Origin: Phyllostachys edulis
Taxonomy: Eukaryota > Streptophyta > Magnoliopsida > Poales > Poaceae
NCBI GenBank assembly: GCA_036346405.1
Contig: CM070558.1
Span: 1,922,001 to 1,986,000 of the forward strand
Direction: 5' to 3'
Length of the DNA: 64,000 bases
Positions 35,201 to 45,700 of this stretch are shown here, piece by piece. The notes below the pieces were generated by a model, which saw nothing but the letters and a program-made list of their open reading frames with translations, made no database searches and was not told the DNA's origin. Positions within the stretch are counted from its first letter, which is position 1; each line of letters opens with the position of its first letter. Both the position numbers and the translations under genes were made by a program.

Positions 35201-35830
35201 AGATCATATTGCATTAAGGTTCGTCCGATATAATTTGTGTGTATTCGGGAATCGTTATGTCCTGCTAGGAACCGCTAACGACTCGTGATCGAACAGGAGT
35301 TTCTGAGTCACAACCGATTACACATAAATCTAACGGGTCACACACTTAACGGGTTGGAACAAAACGTGTTCGGATAGGATCTGTCATGGGTACTACATAA
35401 GGAGATGCTTCAGGCTATTGGGAATAAGAGATTGACGTGAGTTGCTCCACTGAAACCCTAGCCTCCATCTTCCAGAAAGCTCTGCCGTGCGACTTGGTGC
35501 TAGCACACCGACGTACAGTTGTTCCTTCCCTGGACATGTGGATACCGTAGAGGCGCTAATGCGGTTGCTGTTGCGCTTGAGAACGATCCACAATCTTCAC
35601 AAGGAACTGCAGAGGTTACTAGAGGAGACGATCGACTTGCAAGGACGCTGGCCGATCGACTACGACCACTACATCGACGCGCTCTACGTTGGACTAGGCT
35701 GCTCCAACTCTTCTTCTGCTGCTCTGTGCATCTGGTGGTAACGATCTGTGATCATCTTCTTGCTTCGCTTCCTGGTTTACGTGGTAGAATTTTTGAATTA
35801 TTGCTATCGTAGCCTACCCGTATCCCTTCA
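32287..35830 (+). mobile_element. Non-coding copia-like LTR element (large LTRs, 435-bp centre)
   Basis: Two LTRs of nearly equal length (32287-33840, 1,554 bp; 34276-35830, 1,555 bp). The first starts TGTTGGAAATATGCCCTAAA and ends CCCAACA; the second starts TGTTGGTGATATGCCCTAGA. GTGGTATCAGAGCC (33841-33854) directly after the first LTR is an initiator-Met-type primer-binding site. The centre (33841-34275) has no coding sequence. LTR sequence is rich in GGTCGTA and GAGATACGAGCTGG phrases. The start is that of Angela-type copia LTRs of grasses. I could not find a clean target duplication. Confidence 0.85.
33841..33854 (+). other. Primer-binding site of copia-like element
   Basis: GTGGTATCAGAGCC abuts the LTR end CCCAACA. 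TGGTATCAGAGC is complementary to the 3' end of plant initiator methionine tRNA. Confidence 0.85.
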
Positions 35831-36973
35831 TGGTGATCGCTACACTGGTTATATCTTCTGGGTAAAGTGTACAACCTCTGCAGAGTGTTAATTGATCTAT
35901 TCGAATAGCCGCATCCTCAGTTATGGACATGTCCGGGGATTTCACACGAGAGATAGAGTTTCTTTATAAAATGAGTCGGAGTGTGAATGGAAGTTCACTT
36001 GACGAATATAATGTTTGTTTGGTGAATGGGTAATTCACTTAGTGGGTTGTGTCGATTGGTGAATGGGAGATTCACTTATCATTGTTTTGGTTGGGAAGTG
36101 AATGGGTAGTTCACAGGTTGCTTCAAAGAAATTGTTTACTTAATTATTATTCTTTTCAATTACACAATTCAATCTAATTATTGTATTTATCGTCAATGCT
36201 GCTTTATGCAAAAGAACCATACAGCTAACATTTGTTCAAGCCTTGCATGTATACTATTTACATACATTTCCCCACAATTTGCTGAGTGCTTTATGTACTC
36301 ACGGCCTTGCGCCATTGTTGATCAGTTGAAGAATATCAAGCTGCTCAAGAGTTCTTCCCCCAGGAGTACCATGAAGGTTTTGCGGATTAGGATGCGTTCT
36401 CCACTCGATTGCTTGTGGGCATGTTGATTGGCCTTTTCAAGAGTTTTGTTCCGCTGCAAGAGTATATTTGTTTCTTTAACCCTACATGGCAAGTTAAGTA
36501 AACATTGACCATAAGGTCCAGTTATTATTACTATTTGTTATTTTGAGATTTTTTTACTTAAATCGAATAAATGGATGATATTTCATCACTGTTTCCTGTG
36601 TGAGCTAGCTACTGATTTGAGACTAGTTTAGAATACACAGGGGGTTCCTGAATCATATTTTTGGGTCCCGACAATTTAGTACGTTAGGGACCACGCTACG
36701 ACACGGCGCAAGTCATAAGTCATGCAATTTTCACATGAAAATATGTGAATACATGCGCTTGTTTATCTATAGTCCTCATTATGCCCTCTCATGCCATGTG
36801 TCACATGTTTTGAGAAGTGACAAGGTACGGAAGAAATAACCGGTACTACTCCATAGTCCATAATACTAATACTTGGTAAATGATTGATTTTGTCAATGGA
36901 TAAAAGAGATTTAAGGAAGACAAGAACTCATTGAATTTTTGAATTGGGATCCTTCCATAACAACAAGAACTTA

Positions 36974-37228
36974 CTCCCTCCGGTCCACGTATGATGTCGC
37001 CCTATAATACGTCTGATCAAACCGTATTAATTTTGACGAAAGATATTATGTAAAATATGTAGTTTGGATATAAAAAATGGTATGAATAGTTTTTTCATGA
37101 AAAATACTTTCATAACATTGCATTTAAAAAAAAGAATTGAAAATATTATGATAAAATTTGGTGGTCAAAATTACCACTTGTTGACTTTGAAAAGTAAAAA
37201 AAATAACTTCTTTTTTGAACCAGGGGAG
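36974..37228. mobile_element. Stowaway-like MITE
   Basis: 255 bp, starting CTCCCTCCGGTCCA and ending TGAACCAGGGGAG, which are inverted repeats, flanked by the dinucleotide TA on both sides (36972-36973 and 37229-37230). The AT-rich interior and the TA target are typical of Stowaway (Tc1/mariner-derived) MITEs. Confidence 0.85.
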
Positions 37229-37230
37229 TA

Positions 37231-38185
37231 ATAGATTTAGAGAAGACATTTACTTAGGAAGGGAGGAACTAAACTACTTTACCCTTCTCGTAAAGTTCAA
37301 GAACTAGAGTGCTCTACATAATTGTTTCTTACTCTTCTCGCGCATTTCTCTTCTGTACTTAAAGCCCCCACCGCATCGTCGTCTTCCTCAGCTCGCCCCG
37401 TTCTATTTTTGCGCAACATATTAACTGCTAATGCACCTTTTTTTTTATATCAAATCTCAGGGACATGGTCTAATCACGAGGGTAGTATTTTATCATGGTT
37501 TTGGATACCAAGTTTTTATGGATTCCTTTTTTGTTGCCGGCGACGACCCCAAAGCCATAATGTCTCAAAATGAAGAGGCTATAGAGAAAACTTTTATTTT
37601 TTTCCTTTGTCTCCAACTTTGTGAAGAACTCCATTCTATCTCTCCAACACCCTAGTTGTACATTCCCTTCATTCGAAAAACCCTAGTTGATTATGAACTT
37701 TGTTCACAAAGTAAGCGTCCTTTTAACGGCCGGCCCTTTTTAATGCGCCGCTTGACCCTGTTTTGGACGTTGTTCGCGAGAAGGAAAAAGGACTAATATT
37801 TTGTTACATCTGGCACGAGATGAAAAAGAGAGAGCTTCGTCTATCGATGAACAGCAGATTGACGGAGCTCTTGGCATTGCTTTGTTTTTCTCTCCTTTCC
37901 TATCAGCTACATGTGTCTAATGCTATTCTATGAATATATGCATGTTAGCCTACATATATGTTCTGGTGCTTTATCGCTTACCCTTCGTTTTCTAAGAATC
38001 TATGTATGGATGTTTACTGCGATGCCCGTTCCTGAACACATACTCCCTTATTCTATACCAAGGTGTTTTGCTATCTTGATTGGATGTGGTTACGACAGAG
38101 TACGCTGGATAATAGGAGATATCCAGCGATGCTATAGCCATTGCTCCTATTTCTATATTGGAGCATTTGCAGATTTGCCATATTA
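37231..38185. other. No recognisable gene
   Basis: Mixed-composition sequence with short open frames (up to 91 aa) that lack recognisable motifs. TTTTTATATCAAATCTCAGGG near 37440 and repeated AACCCTAGTTG (about 37655 and 37680) are the only phrases that stand out. Confidence 0.5.
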
Positions 38186-38189
38186 GTTC

Positions 38190-38338
38190 ATGTGTAATTG
38201 TGAAAATGTCACTCCATGTCTCACTGACATGGTCCCACATGTCAGTGAGACATGGAGTGGCATTTTGGTAATCTCCATGTCTCACTGACATGGGCCCATA
38301 TGTCAGTAAGACATAGAGTGGTATTTTAATAATTGCAT
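38190..38338. mobile_element. Double-hairpin MITE upstream of protease gene
   Basis: Two consecutive palindromes built on CTCCATGTCTCACTGACATG and its complement, within outer inverted repeats GTAATTGTGAAAATGTCACTC and AGAGTGGTATTTTAATAATTGC. No coding capacity. A related foldback lies downstream of the protease gene (40800-40958). Confidence 0.7.
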
Positions 38339-38660
38339 ATGAATTTAATGGCAAACCATCAATAATCGCTTCTATATATCAGTAGTGTGCTAGTTGGCTA
38401 CCTGTATGCAATGCTTATAGTCTCGGCCGAGCAAATCATCGATCCTGGCCGTACCAACTGGGCCGGGTTCACTTCTAGTTAAGCTACGAATAATGGACGG
38501 ACCGACTTGCTTCGTCGACTGTCAAGTCAATGGTCAGTATATACAATTAAGTAGGTAGCATACCACTCGCAGTGATCAGTCAATTAAGTAGGCGGAATAC
38601 CTGGAAGTATTTCAGCGCTCCCCACACGTCGAGGCTCCTACAGCCCTTAGAATGGGCTGC

Positions 38661-39106
38661 AATTGCTTTTGAAAAAGTTTGTGCCAGCCAGCCATGTCAT
38701 AAACTCGTAATCTTTCGGCTCTAGTACCGTATCAATTAATTTACCAAAAAATTTAAATTATAAGGGAAGTATAGCAAATATACTACTCCCTCTCCCTCTC
38801 ATCACAAAAAGAGAGAAGTTTTGATATACGTACATGTAGTCAAACTTCATAACTCTGGTTATTGATATGTTTATGAATATCTAAATTGCTTTTGAAAAAG
38901 TTTGTGCCAGCCAGCCATGTCATAAACTCGTAATCTTTCGGCTCTAGTACCGTATCAATTAATTTACCAAAAAATTTAAATTATAAGGGAAGTATAGCAA
39001 ATATACTACTCCCTCTCCCTCTCATCACAAAAAGAGTGAAGTTTTGATATACGTACATGTAGTCAAACTTCATAACTCTGGTTATTGATATGTTTATGAA
39101 TATTTA
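38661..39106 (+). repeat. 223-bp tandem duplication upstream of protease gene
   Basis: The unit beginning AATTGCTTTTGAAAAAGTTT (38661) is repeated at 38884. I see only one or two differences over 223 bp (AGAGAGAAG against AGAGTGAAG), so it is recent. It ends about 400 bp before the start codon and so doubles part of the likely promoter region. Each copy includes CTCCCTCTCCCTCTCATCAC. Confidence 0.95.
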
Positions 39107-39307
39107 GATTGGAAATGTAAAAATGGTACGTATGTAGCTTTGTCTCGAAAAACTGATTTATTCACATATATTATATTGAGATTATTCACATTATATAATC
39201 AGGTTCGGCGCTAATTAACCAATCTAAGTAAACGCGTCCTGCACGCCCGCGGACCAGGGGAATCGTTGGAACGTGGCGTACAATCCACGGGAGTCGCTGA
39301 ATGAAAT

Positions 39308-39378
39308 GAATGCATGCATGCATGCAGCTGAGCTGAGCTCCGGCCGCGCGGGCCTTCACGTTCTAGCTAGCTATATAA
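39308..39378 (+). promoter_or_regulatory. Core promoter of protease gene: RY motifs and TATA box
   Basis: A TATATAAAC box lies at about 39371-39379, some 130 bp before the ATG, a normal plant distance. About 45-60 bp upstream of it is ATGCATGCATGCATGCAG, overlapping RY (CATGCA) motifs that B3 factors such as ABI3/FUS3 bind in seed genes. The TATA call is sequence-based; seed regulation is inference. Confidence 0.6.
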
Positions 39379-39503
39379 ACCTACGTACCATTGGCAACCT
39401 GCTGCCACCTGCATTGTAACCAAACCCTAATCAGCTACCCAAACTTGATACATATATATACTTACACACAGTCCATCCATCTTACTAGCTTCTTCGATCA
39501 CAC

Positions 39504-40679
39504 ATGGCGTCCTACATTGGCAACAAGCAGCCTCCGGCATGCACGACGGCGTTGCAGCTGCTCCTTGTCGCCCTAGTGATGACGACCGTCACGAGCAACG
39601 GCGGCGACGACGTGAAGGCGAGGCACGAGGAGTGGATGGCGAGGCACGGGCGCACGTACAAGGACGAGGCCGAGAAGGCGCGGCGCTTGCAGGTATTCAA
39701 GGCTAACGTTGAGCTTATCGACAGGTCCAACGCCGCAGGGGACAAGAGGTATCGCCTCGGCACCAACAGGTTCACCGACCTGACCAACGACGAGTTCGTG
39801 GCCATGTACACCGGCTACAAGCCCATGCCCTCGTCTGGGGCCCAGAAGCTGCCCGGGTTCAAGTACGAGAATGTTAGCCTCGTCTCCGACTCCGCCGACG
39901 ACGGGCAGGGCGTGGACTGGAGGAAGAACGGCGCCGTCACCGCTGTCAAGTACCAAGGCCAATGTGGTAACTGCATACATACACAAATACTATATATGCA
40001 CATGCATGATGTGATGTCCCTACATATATATATAAATAAACGACGTACGGTATTACGCGCACGCGCAGGATGCTGCTGGGCGTTCTCTGCGGTGGCGGCC
40101 GTGGAGGGCATCCACCAGATCAATACCGGCGAGCTGGTCTCCCTCTCAGAGCAGCAGGTACTGGACTGCACCGGGAACGGAAACGGCTGCAGCGGCGGCA
40201 ACATGCAGAAGGCCTTCGAGTACATCGTCGACGCCGGCGGCCTGACCACCGAGTCGGCCTACCCCTACCGAGGCGCCCAGGGGACGTGCCCGTTCAACAG
40301 CGCGTCGTCGGACTCGGGCTCGGGCGTGGCCGCCACCATCCGCGGCTACCAGGAGGTGCCCAGGAACGACGAGGCCTCGCTCGCCCAGGCCGTCGCCAGC
40401 CAGCCGGTGTCCGTGGGCATCGACGGGAGCAGCCCCCAGTTCCAGCACTACCAGAGCGGCATCTTCACGGCCGACGGCTGCGGCACGGCCATGACCCACG
40501 CCGTCACGATGGTGGGGTACGGCGAGGAGGCGGCGGACGGGAGCAAATATTGGATCATCAAGAACTCGTGGGGCACCACCTGGGGGGAGCAAGGGTACAT
40601 GAGGCTGGAGAAGGACCTGCCGTCCAGCAACCAAGGCGCCTGCGGTGTTGCCATCGACGCGTCCTACCCTGTTGCATAA
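39504..40679 (+). CDS. Papain-type cysteine protease (C1A, SAG39-like)
   Basis: Two exons (39504-39966 and 40069-40679) with a 102-bp GT-AG intron give 357 aa. It is a secreted or vacuolar papain-like endopeptidase made as a zymogen. Residues about 15-31 form a signal peptide (ALQLLLVALVMTTVTS). Residues about 40-97 form an I29 inhibitor propeptide (HEEWMARHGRTYKDEAEKAR, then NRFTDLTNDEFVA). Mature enzyme starts near GVDWR (136-140). Oxyanion Gln153, catalytic Cys157 (CCWAFS), His298 (THAVTMVGYG) and Asn320 (KNSWG) are all present, as is GNGCSGG. No granulin domain. The Cys-Cys-Trp active site and size fit the SAG39 senescence/pollen protease group of grasses. A TATA box lies about 130 bp upstream and an AATAAA-type signal near 40734. 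It appears intact. Confidence 0.95.
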   Translation: MASYIGNKQPPACTTALQLLLVALVMTTVTSNGGDDVKARHEEWMARHGRTYKDEAEKARRLQVFKANVELIDRSNAAGDKRYRLGTNRFTDLTNDEFVAMYTGYKPMPSSGAQKLPGFKYENVSLVSDSADDGQGVDWRKNGAVTAVKYQGQCGNCIHTQILYMHMHDVMSLHIYINKRRTVLRARAGCCWAFSAVAAVEGIHQINTGELVSLSEQQVLDCTGNGNGCSGGNMQKAFEYIVDAGGLTTESAYPYRGAQGTCPFNSASSDSGSGVAATIRGYQEVPRNDEASLAQAVASQPVSVGIDGSSPQFQHYQSGIFTADGCGTAMTHAVTMVGYGEEAADGSKYWIIKNSWGTTWGEQGYMRLEKDLPSSNQGACGVAIDASYPVA

Positions 40680-40799
40680 TCAACCACCAACGCAACGCAA
40701 CGCAACGTAACGTACGTACCAACTATATAAGCAAATAAATCGATCAATATGCACGCAGCGCGTTGTGCACGTATATAGACACGTATATAATAATGGGAG

Positions 40800-40958
40800 A
40801 TTCAAGGATATGCCATTGTACTTTCATAGGAAATTTAGGATTTGCCACTCATGTGAGGATGATATGTGGGTTCTGGATCCACATGTCATCCTCACATGGA
40901 GTGGCAAATCTTAGATATCACTCTTTAGTAGTGGCAAATTCTAAATTTTTCCTATAAT
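40800..40958. mobile_element. Foldback MITE downstream of protease gene
   Basis: A palindrome with GATTTGCCACTCATGTGAGG and its complement around TGGATCCACA, flanked by GGAAATTTAGGATTTGCC and GGCAAATTCTAAATTTTTCC. It is related to the double hairpin at 38190-38338. Non-coding; it could form part of the gene's 3' transcript or terminate near it. Confidence 0.65.
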
Positions 40959-41213
40959 AATATAATTAACTAGCCGAGCTTCCCCTTAATGCATATACTT
41001 GTATCGACGTGTACTTGTCATGTAACTCTAGTACTGCTATATGATGGAAATACAGTATGCTCCTGATTCTTATACAACTGTATCGGCTCTTATATCTGTA
41101 TCTGATTAATCTGTATCGTTATAATCTGAGGTTCTAGACCAACCACAATTGGCAGTGTAGATCTGGATCTTTTTTTTTCCGATTAATACAGTAATTTAAT
41201 TTCTACCCATTGA

Positions 41214-41531
41214 CACTACAACACAAATCCCATACAGAGGCGTTTTCTTGATACAGTAGAGGCGTGTTTTGCATGTCGCTACATTTTTGTAGAGATGTTG
41301 ATAAAAACACCGCATAAGTGTCTACGACTAGACGTTTTATTAAAAAAAATGTCTATATATTCTTTGCAGCATTTTATAGACGCTTTATTGTGTGTATAAG
41401 GAAATAGATGCATTACATAGAGGTGTTAAATTGTGCTACTAGTATAGCGAGCCACATAAATAAAATATAAAAAATGTGTGACTCATCAACCTCACAACCT
41501 CATGTGTTTAGTTGGGGGTTTCCTTGTAGTG
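41214..41531. mobile_element. 318-bp mini-CACTA element
   Basis: Starts CACTACAACACAAATCCC and ends GGGGGTTTCCTTGTAGTG, inverted ends with the CACTA signature, flanked by the 3-bp target duplication TGA (41211-41213 and 41532-41534). The interior has short repeats (AGAGGCGTTTT, TAGACGTTTT, TAGACGCTTT, AGAGGTGTT) as subterminal motifs. No coding capacity; it must be moved in trans. Its repeats differ from those of the large CACTA elements, so it belongs to another family. Confidence 0.88.
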
Positions 41532-41758
41532 TGAGAGCAAATATGATACCTTCTTTTTCTATAATTTAAAAATATAATAATAAATAGATAGATCCACCTA
41601 ACACACATTTAATGAATGAATGAAGGCAGCGTTAGATCATAACTTAAGAACAAGGAAGATGTATGGCAGCTAGCGTAATGAGTACATACATAATAAAGGC
41701 ACAGGTTCTCCTTTTCTGTTCAAATAAACAGAATCAGTACATACATAAGCATTGTACC

Positions 41759-42259
41759 AGTACTACTTGCCAAATTTGCTCAGTGCAGTGCAAGGAGCCA
41801 AGGATCATGCAGGCAATGCTAGCTAAGACAAAAAAAAAAAGGGGTTACATCGGTTACATTAATAAACAACACAAATCAATCAACCTTCTAATCCAATCCT
41901 ACGGTGCAATGAAACATTTTTTTTTGTTAATTTCACCAAGACAAATTAACTAATTATAACATATAGGTCATGATCATGACCCTAGACTGCATTTACGGAG
42001 GAAAAGGCTGTAATAAATCGAACAAACCAATAAAGTGACAACACAGTCATCACTAATTCGGAAACTCCCAGCACCCAAAAAATTAAACTTTCAGCAAATT
42101 CCTCCATCTCCCACTGATGGCAACCTTCGAATTCTGAAAGAGCTAACAACCGAACAAAAACCACACAGTCATCACTAATTCGAGGACTCCGACCAAAAAA
42201 AGAATACATATTTGCCATTAATCTATACTTCCAATCCCTCACCACGCCCTAATTGTCCT
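41759..42259 (+). repeat. 501-bp segmental duplication, first copy
   Basis: Starts AGTACTACTTGCCAAATTTG. The second copy is 42260-42509 plus 47297 to about 47541, split by a copia insertion. This copy shows the empty site (GGAGGAAAAGGCTGTAATAA). On the minus strand both copies keep an open frame (about 87-91 aa, with SEFEGCHQWEMEEFAESLIF and a hydrophobic tail). I do not recognise it, and it may be chance conservation between recent duplicates. Confidence 0.9.
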
Positions 42260-42702
42260 AGTACTACTTGCCAAATTTGCTCAGTGCAGTGCAAGGAGCC
42301 AAGGACCAAGCAGGCAAAGCTAGGTAAGACCCAAAAAAAAAAGGGTTACATCGGTTACATTAATAAACAACACAAATCAATCAACCTCACAATTCTAATC
42401 CAATCCTATGGTGAAATGATTTTTTTTTGTTAATTTCACCAAAACAAATTAACTAATTATAACATATAGGTCATGGTCATGACCCTAGACTGCATTTATG
42501 GAGGTAAAGTACTGACGATCAACTCGCCGACATCTTGACAAAAGCCCTTGGTCGTATCAAGTTCATGGAGATGAGACAAAAGCTTGGCATGGTAGAAGTA
42601 AAATCCGGACGCCATGATTAAGGGGGTGTTTTGTTAGGATTAATCACGTCGCGTACGTGAGTGCTGTTAGCACGTTAGCGCAAATCTCGCGTACGCTGTG
42701 CC

Positions 42703-45700
42703 ATGAGGCTCACCGGGCTCATTAACAACCTCCACATCCTCAGTGACAAGCTCGACGAGGAGAAGGTCGTGCAGAAGTTTCTGCGCGTGGTACCGCCCAG
42801 GTACTCCCAGATAGCAGTATCCATTGAAACTCTTATGGATATGGACAAGCTATCTGTGGAGGAACTGACTGGGCGACTCAAAGACGCCAAGGATCGTCTC
42901 GACCTTGGAAACACGGGCGGCTCTGGGAGCCTCCTGCTCCTCACCGAGGAGGAATGGCTTGCGCACATGAAGAAGCGTGAGCAAGGCGAGAACTCCTCCG
43001 GCGGCAGAAAGCCAGCTGGCGACAAGGCTGGCGATGGCGGCGGCGATAAGCGCTGCTACAAACGCCACGGCAAGGGCGGTGGCAAGGACGCTGCATCCAG
43101 CGGTGGCAAGGGCGCCGAAAAGGGCAAGTGCTACAATTGTAGCATCTACGGGCACTTTGCTCGTGAATGCCGTAAGCCACGCCGCGAGTGCAAGAAGGAG
43201 GCCAACCTGTCGTGTGCTTAGGAGGAGCAACCAGTGCTCCTCATGGCCGAGCACCATGTGCTCGTGCAAGCGACTGATGGCGCACAGCAGGAAGCAGTGT
43301 TCCTCAACGAGGAGAAAGTGTTCCCGGTGGACGTTGGGAGCGACGTGTGGTACCTCGACACTGGCGCCAGTAACCACATGACCAGCAACCGGTCAACGCT
43401 CACGTCGCTCGATGAAATGGTGAAGGGCACCGTGAAGTTCGGCGACGACTTGGTGGTAGAGATCTGCGGCAAAGGCGCTGTGATGTACTAGTGTAAGAAC
43501 TAGGAGCACCGGGTGCTCACCGAGGTATACTACATACCACGGCTCCGAAGCAACATCATCAGCCTCGGACAGCTCGACGAGAGCGGCTACAAGATCGTCG
43601 TCGAGGGCGGGGAGCTGTGCATCTTCGATCGCGAGCGGCTGCTGCTAGCGCGAGTGTTGCAGTCCAGGAACAAGCTATACACATTGGCTCTGAACCTGAC
43701 CGCACCAGTGTGTCTGCTGGCAAAAGCAGACGACGTGGTGTGGCGCTGGCATGCGCGCTATGGCCACCTACACTTCCGCGCGCTCCACGATCTCACTGCT
43801 AAGAAGATGGTGGATGGCGTGCCCATGATCGATCACGTGGAGAAATTCTGCGACGGCTGCGCACTTGGCAAGCAACACCGGGCTCCGTTCCCTCGGGCTT
43901 CGTCTTACCGTGCCGAGCGCAGATTGGAGCTGGTGCATGGCAACCTATGTGGCCCCATCACACCTGCTACACCGAGTGATAATCGGTATTTTTTGCTAGT
44001 GGATGATCACAGCAGGTACATGTGGGTGGAGATGCTGAGGACAAAGGATGAAGTGTTCAGGTTCTTTCGCAAGATCAAGGCGCTCGCTGAGAACGAACGC
44101 GACGTCAAGCTCAAGGCGTTCCGCACAGATCGTGGCGGGGAGTTCAACTCCATTGAGTTCGACGACTACTGCGATGAGCATGGGATCAAGCGGTACACCA
44201 CCGCTCCCTACTCACTGCAATAGAACGGTGTCGTGGAGCGCTAGAACCAGACAACTATCGAGATGGCGCGGCCTGCTGAAAAGAATGCGCGTGCTGGCTA
44301 TGTTCTGGGGCGAGGTGGTGAAGACCGCCGTGCACATACTAAATCGGGCGCCGACACGGAGCCTCGATGGCATGATGCCATATGAGGCATGGCATAAGCG
44401 ACGACCCAATGTGCACTACCTCCGGACATTTGGATGCGTTGCACACGTCAAGAAGGTCGGGCCTGGCGTCACAAAGCTGTCAGACAGGTCAACGCCGATG
44501 GTATTCATCGGCTACGAGGAGGGTGCCAAGGCCTACCGCGTCTATGATCCCAAGACGCACAAGCTACACGTCACCCGTGACGTCGTGTTCGAGGAGGAGA
44601 AGCAATGGGACTGGGAGGCGATGTCCATTAATCGTGCTTTCAGCGCCATGGACACGTTCATCATCGAGTACACCACCAAGCATGTGGCAGATGGCGCTCC
44701 TATGAACGGCGACGACGGTGCGGCGTCTACATCAGGCGCAAGTCCAGTGGCACCACAGACGGCAGAGCCACACACACCGGCCACTCCTCTAGTGGCTGCA
44801 CCGACCGGAGTTGAGTGGGTTACCCCACCCACTGATGCTTCACATGACTCAGAGGGTGCGCCGCTGCGATACCGGATGGTGTCAGATGTCTACAACACGA
44901 CATTGGTCCATGACGTCAACTACAACGACCTCTGCATGCTGGCCGCCGAGGAGCCCACAAGCGTTGAGCAGGCACTCAGGGAGGCATGCTGGAGACGTGC
45001 CATGGTGGATGAGATGCGTTCCATCCAAGAGAACGCCACGTGGGAGTTCGCTGCACTACCGGTGGGACGCCGAGCCATCGGGCTCAAGTGGGTCTTCAAG
45101 GTAAAGAAAGATCCAGAAGGTAATATTGTCAAGCACAAAACTCGTTTGGTTGCAAAAGGCTATGCTCAGCGACAGGGGGTGGATTTCAACGAGGTGTTTG
45201 CACCGGTGGCACGCATGGAGACGGTGCGCGTGCTGATCTCCCTAGCGGCACACGACGGCTGGGAAATCCACCACATGGACGTCAAATCGGCGTTCCTCAA
45301 TGGTGAACTCGCCGAAGAGGTGTACGTGCAGTAACCGCCCGGCTTCATCGATGACAAGCACGGGCACATGGTGCTCAAGCTGCACAAGGCACTGTACGGT
45401 CTGCGGTAGGTGTCGCGGGCTTGGAACTCCAAGCTGGACAGCTCGCTGGTGACACTCGGGTTCGAACGCAGCAAAATCAAACACACAGTGTACCGGAGGG
45501 CAAAGGGTAGGACTTTCCTGCTCATCGGGGTGTACGTCGACGACCTGATCATCACTGGGTCAAGCGTTGATGACATCACCGAGTTCAAGGACCAGATGAT
45601 GAGCATGTTCAGCATGAACGACCTCGACCTTCTGAGTTACTACCTCGGGATCGAGGTGAAGCAGGCTGCTGGCACAATCACTTTGTGCTAGTGCAGCTAC

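Larger units (their letters stand above)
31625..36673 (+). mobile_element. Ty3/gypsy solo LTR with nested copia-like element
   Basis: Starts TGTAACATCCCAAAAATTT (31625) and ends GGGTCCCGACA (36673), flanked on both sides by the perfect 5-bp repeat ATTTA (31620-31624 and 36674-36678). That shows a solo LTR left by recombination of a full element. A TATA-like CTATTTAAAGG lies at about 32207-32217. The LTR is split at about 32286/35831 by a copia-like element. After it, CTACACTGGTTATATCTTCT and TATTCGAATAGCC continue the LTR, matching the U5 of the gypsy LTR at 6-11 kb. LTR length without the insertion is about 1.5 kb. Confidence 0.88.

Noticed and set aside
40070..40738. 222-aa plus frame and 162-aa minus frame over protease exon 2
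   Set aside because: Out-of-frame shadows of a GC-rich exon; the protease frame has the full catalytic set.
41982..42245. 87-aa minus-strand open frame conserved in both duplicates
   Set aside because: Conservation is expected from a recent duplication; no family match, and the frame is fused to unrelated sequence at its end. Left as unproven.
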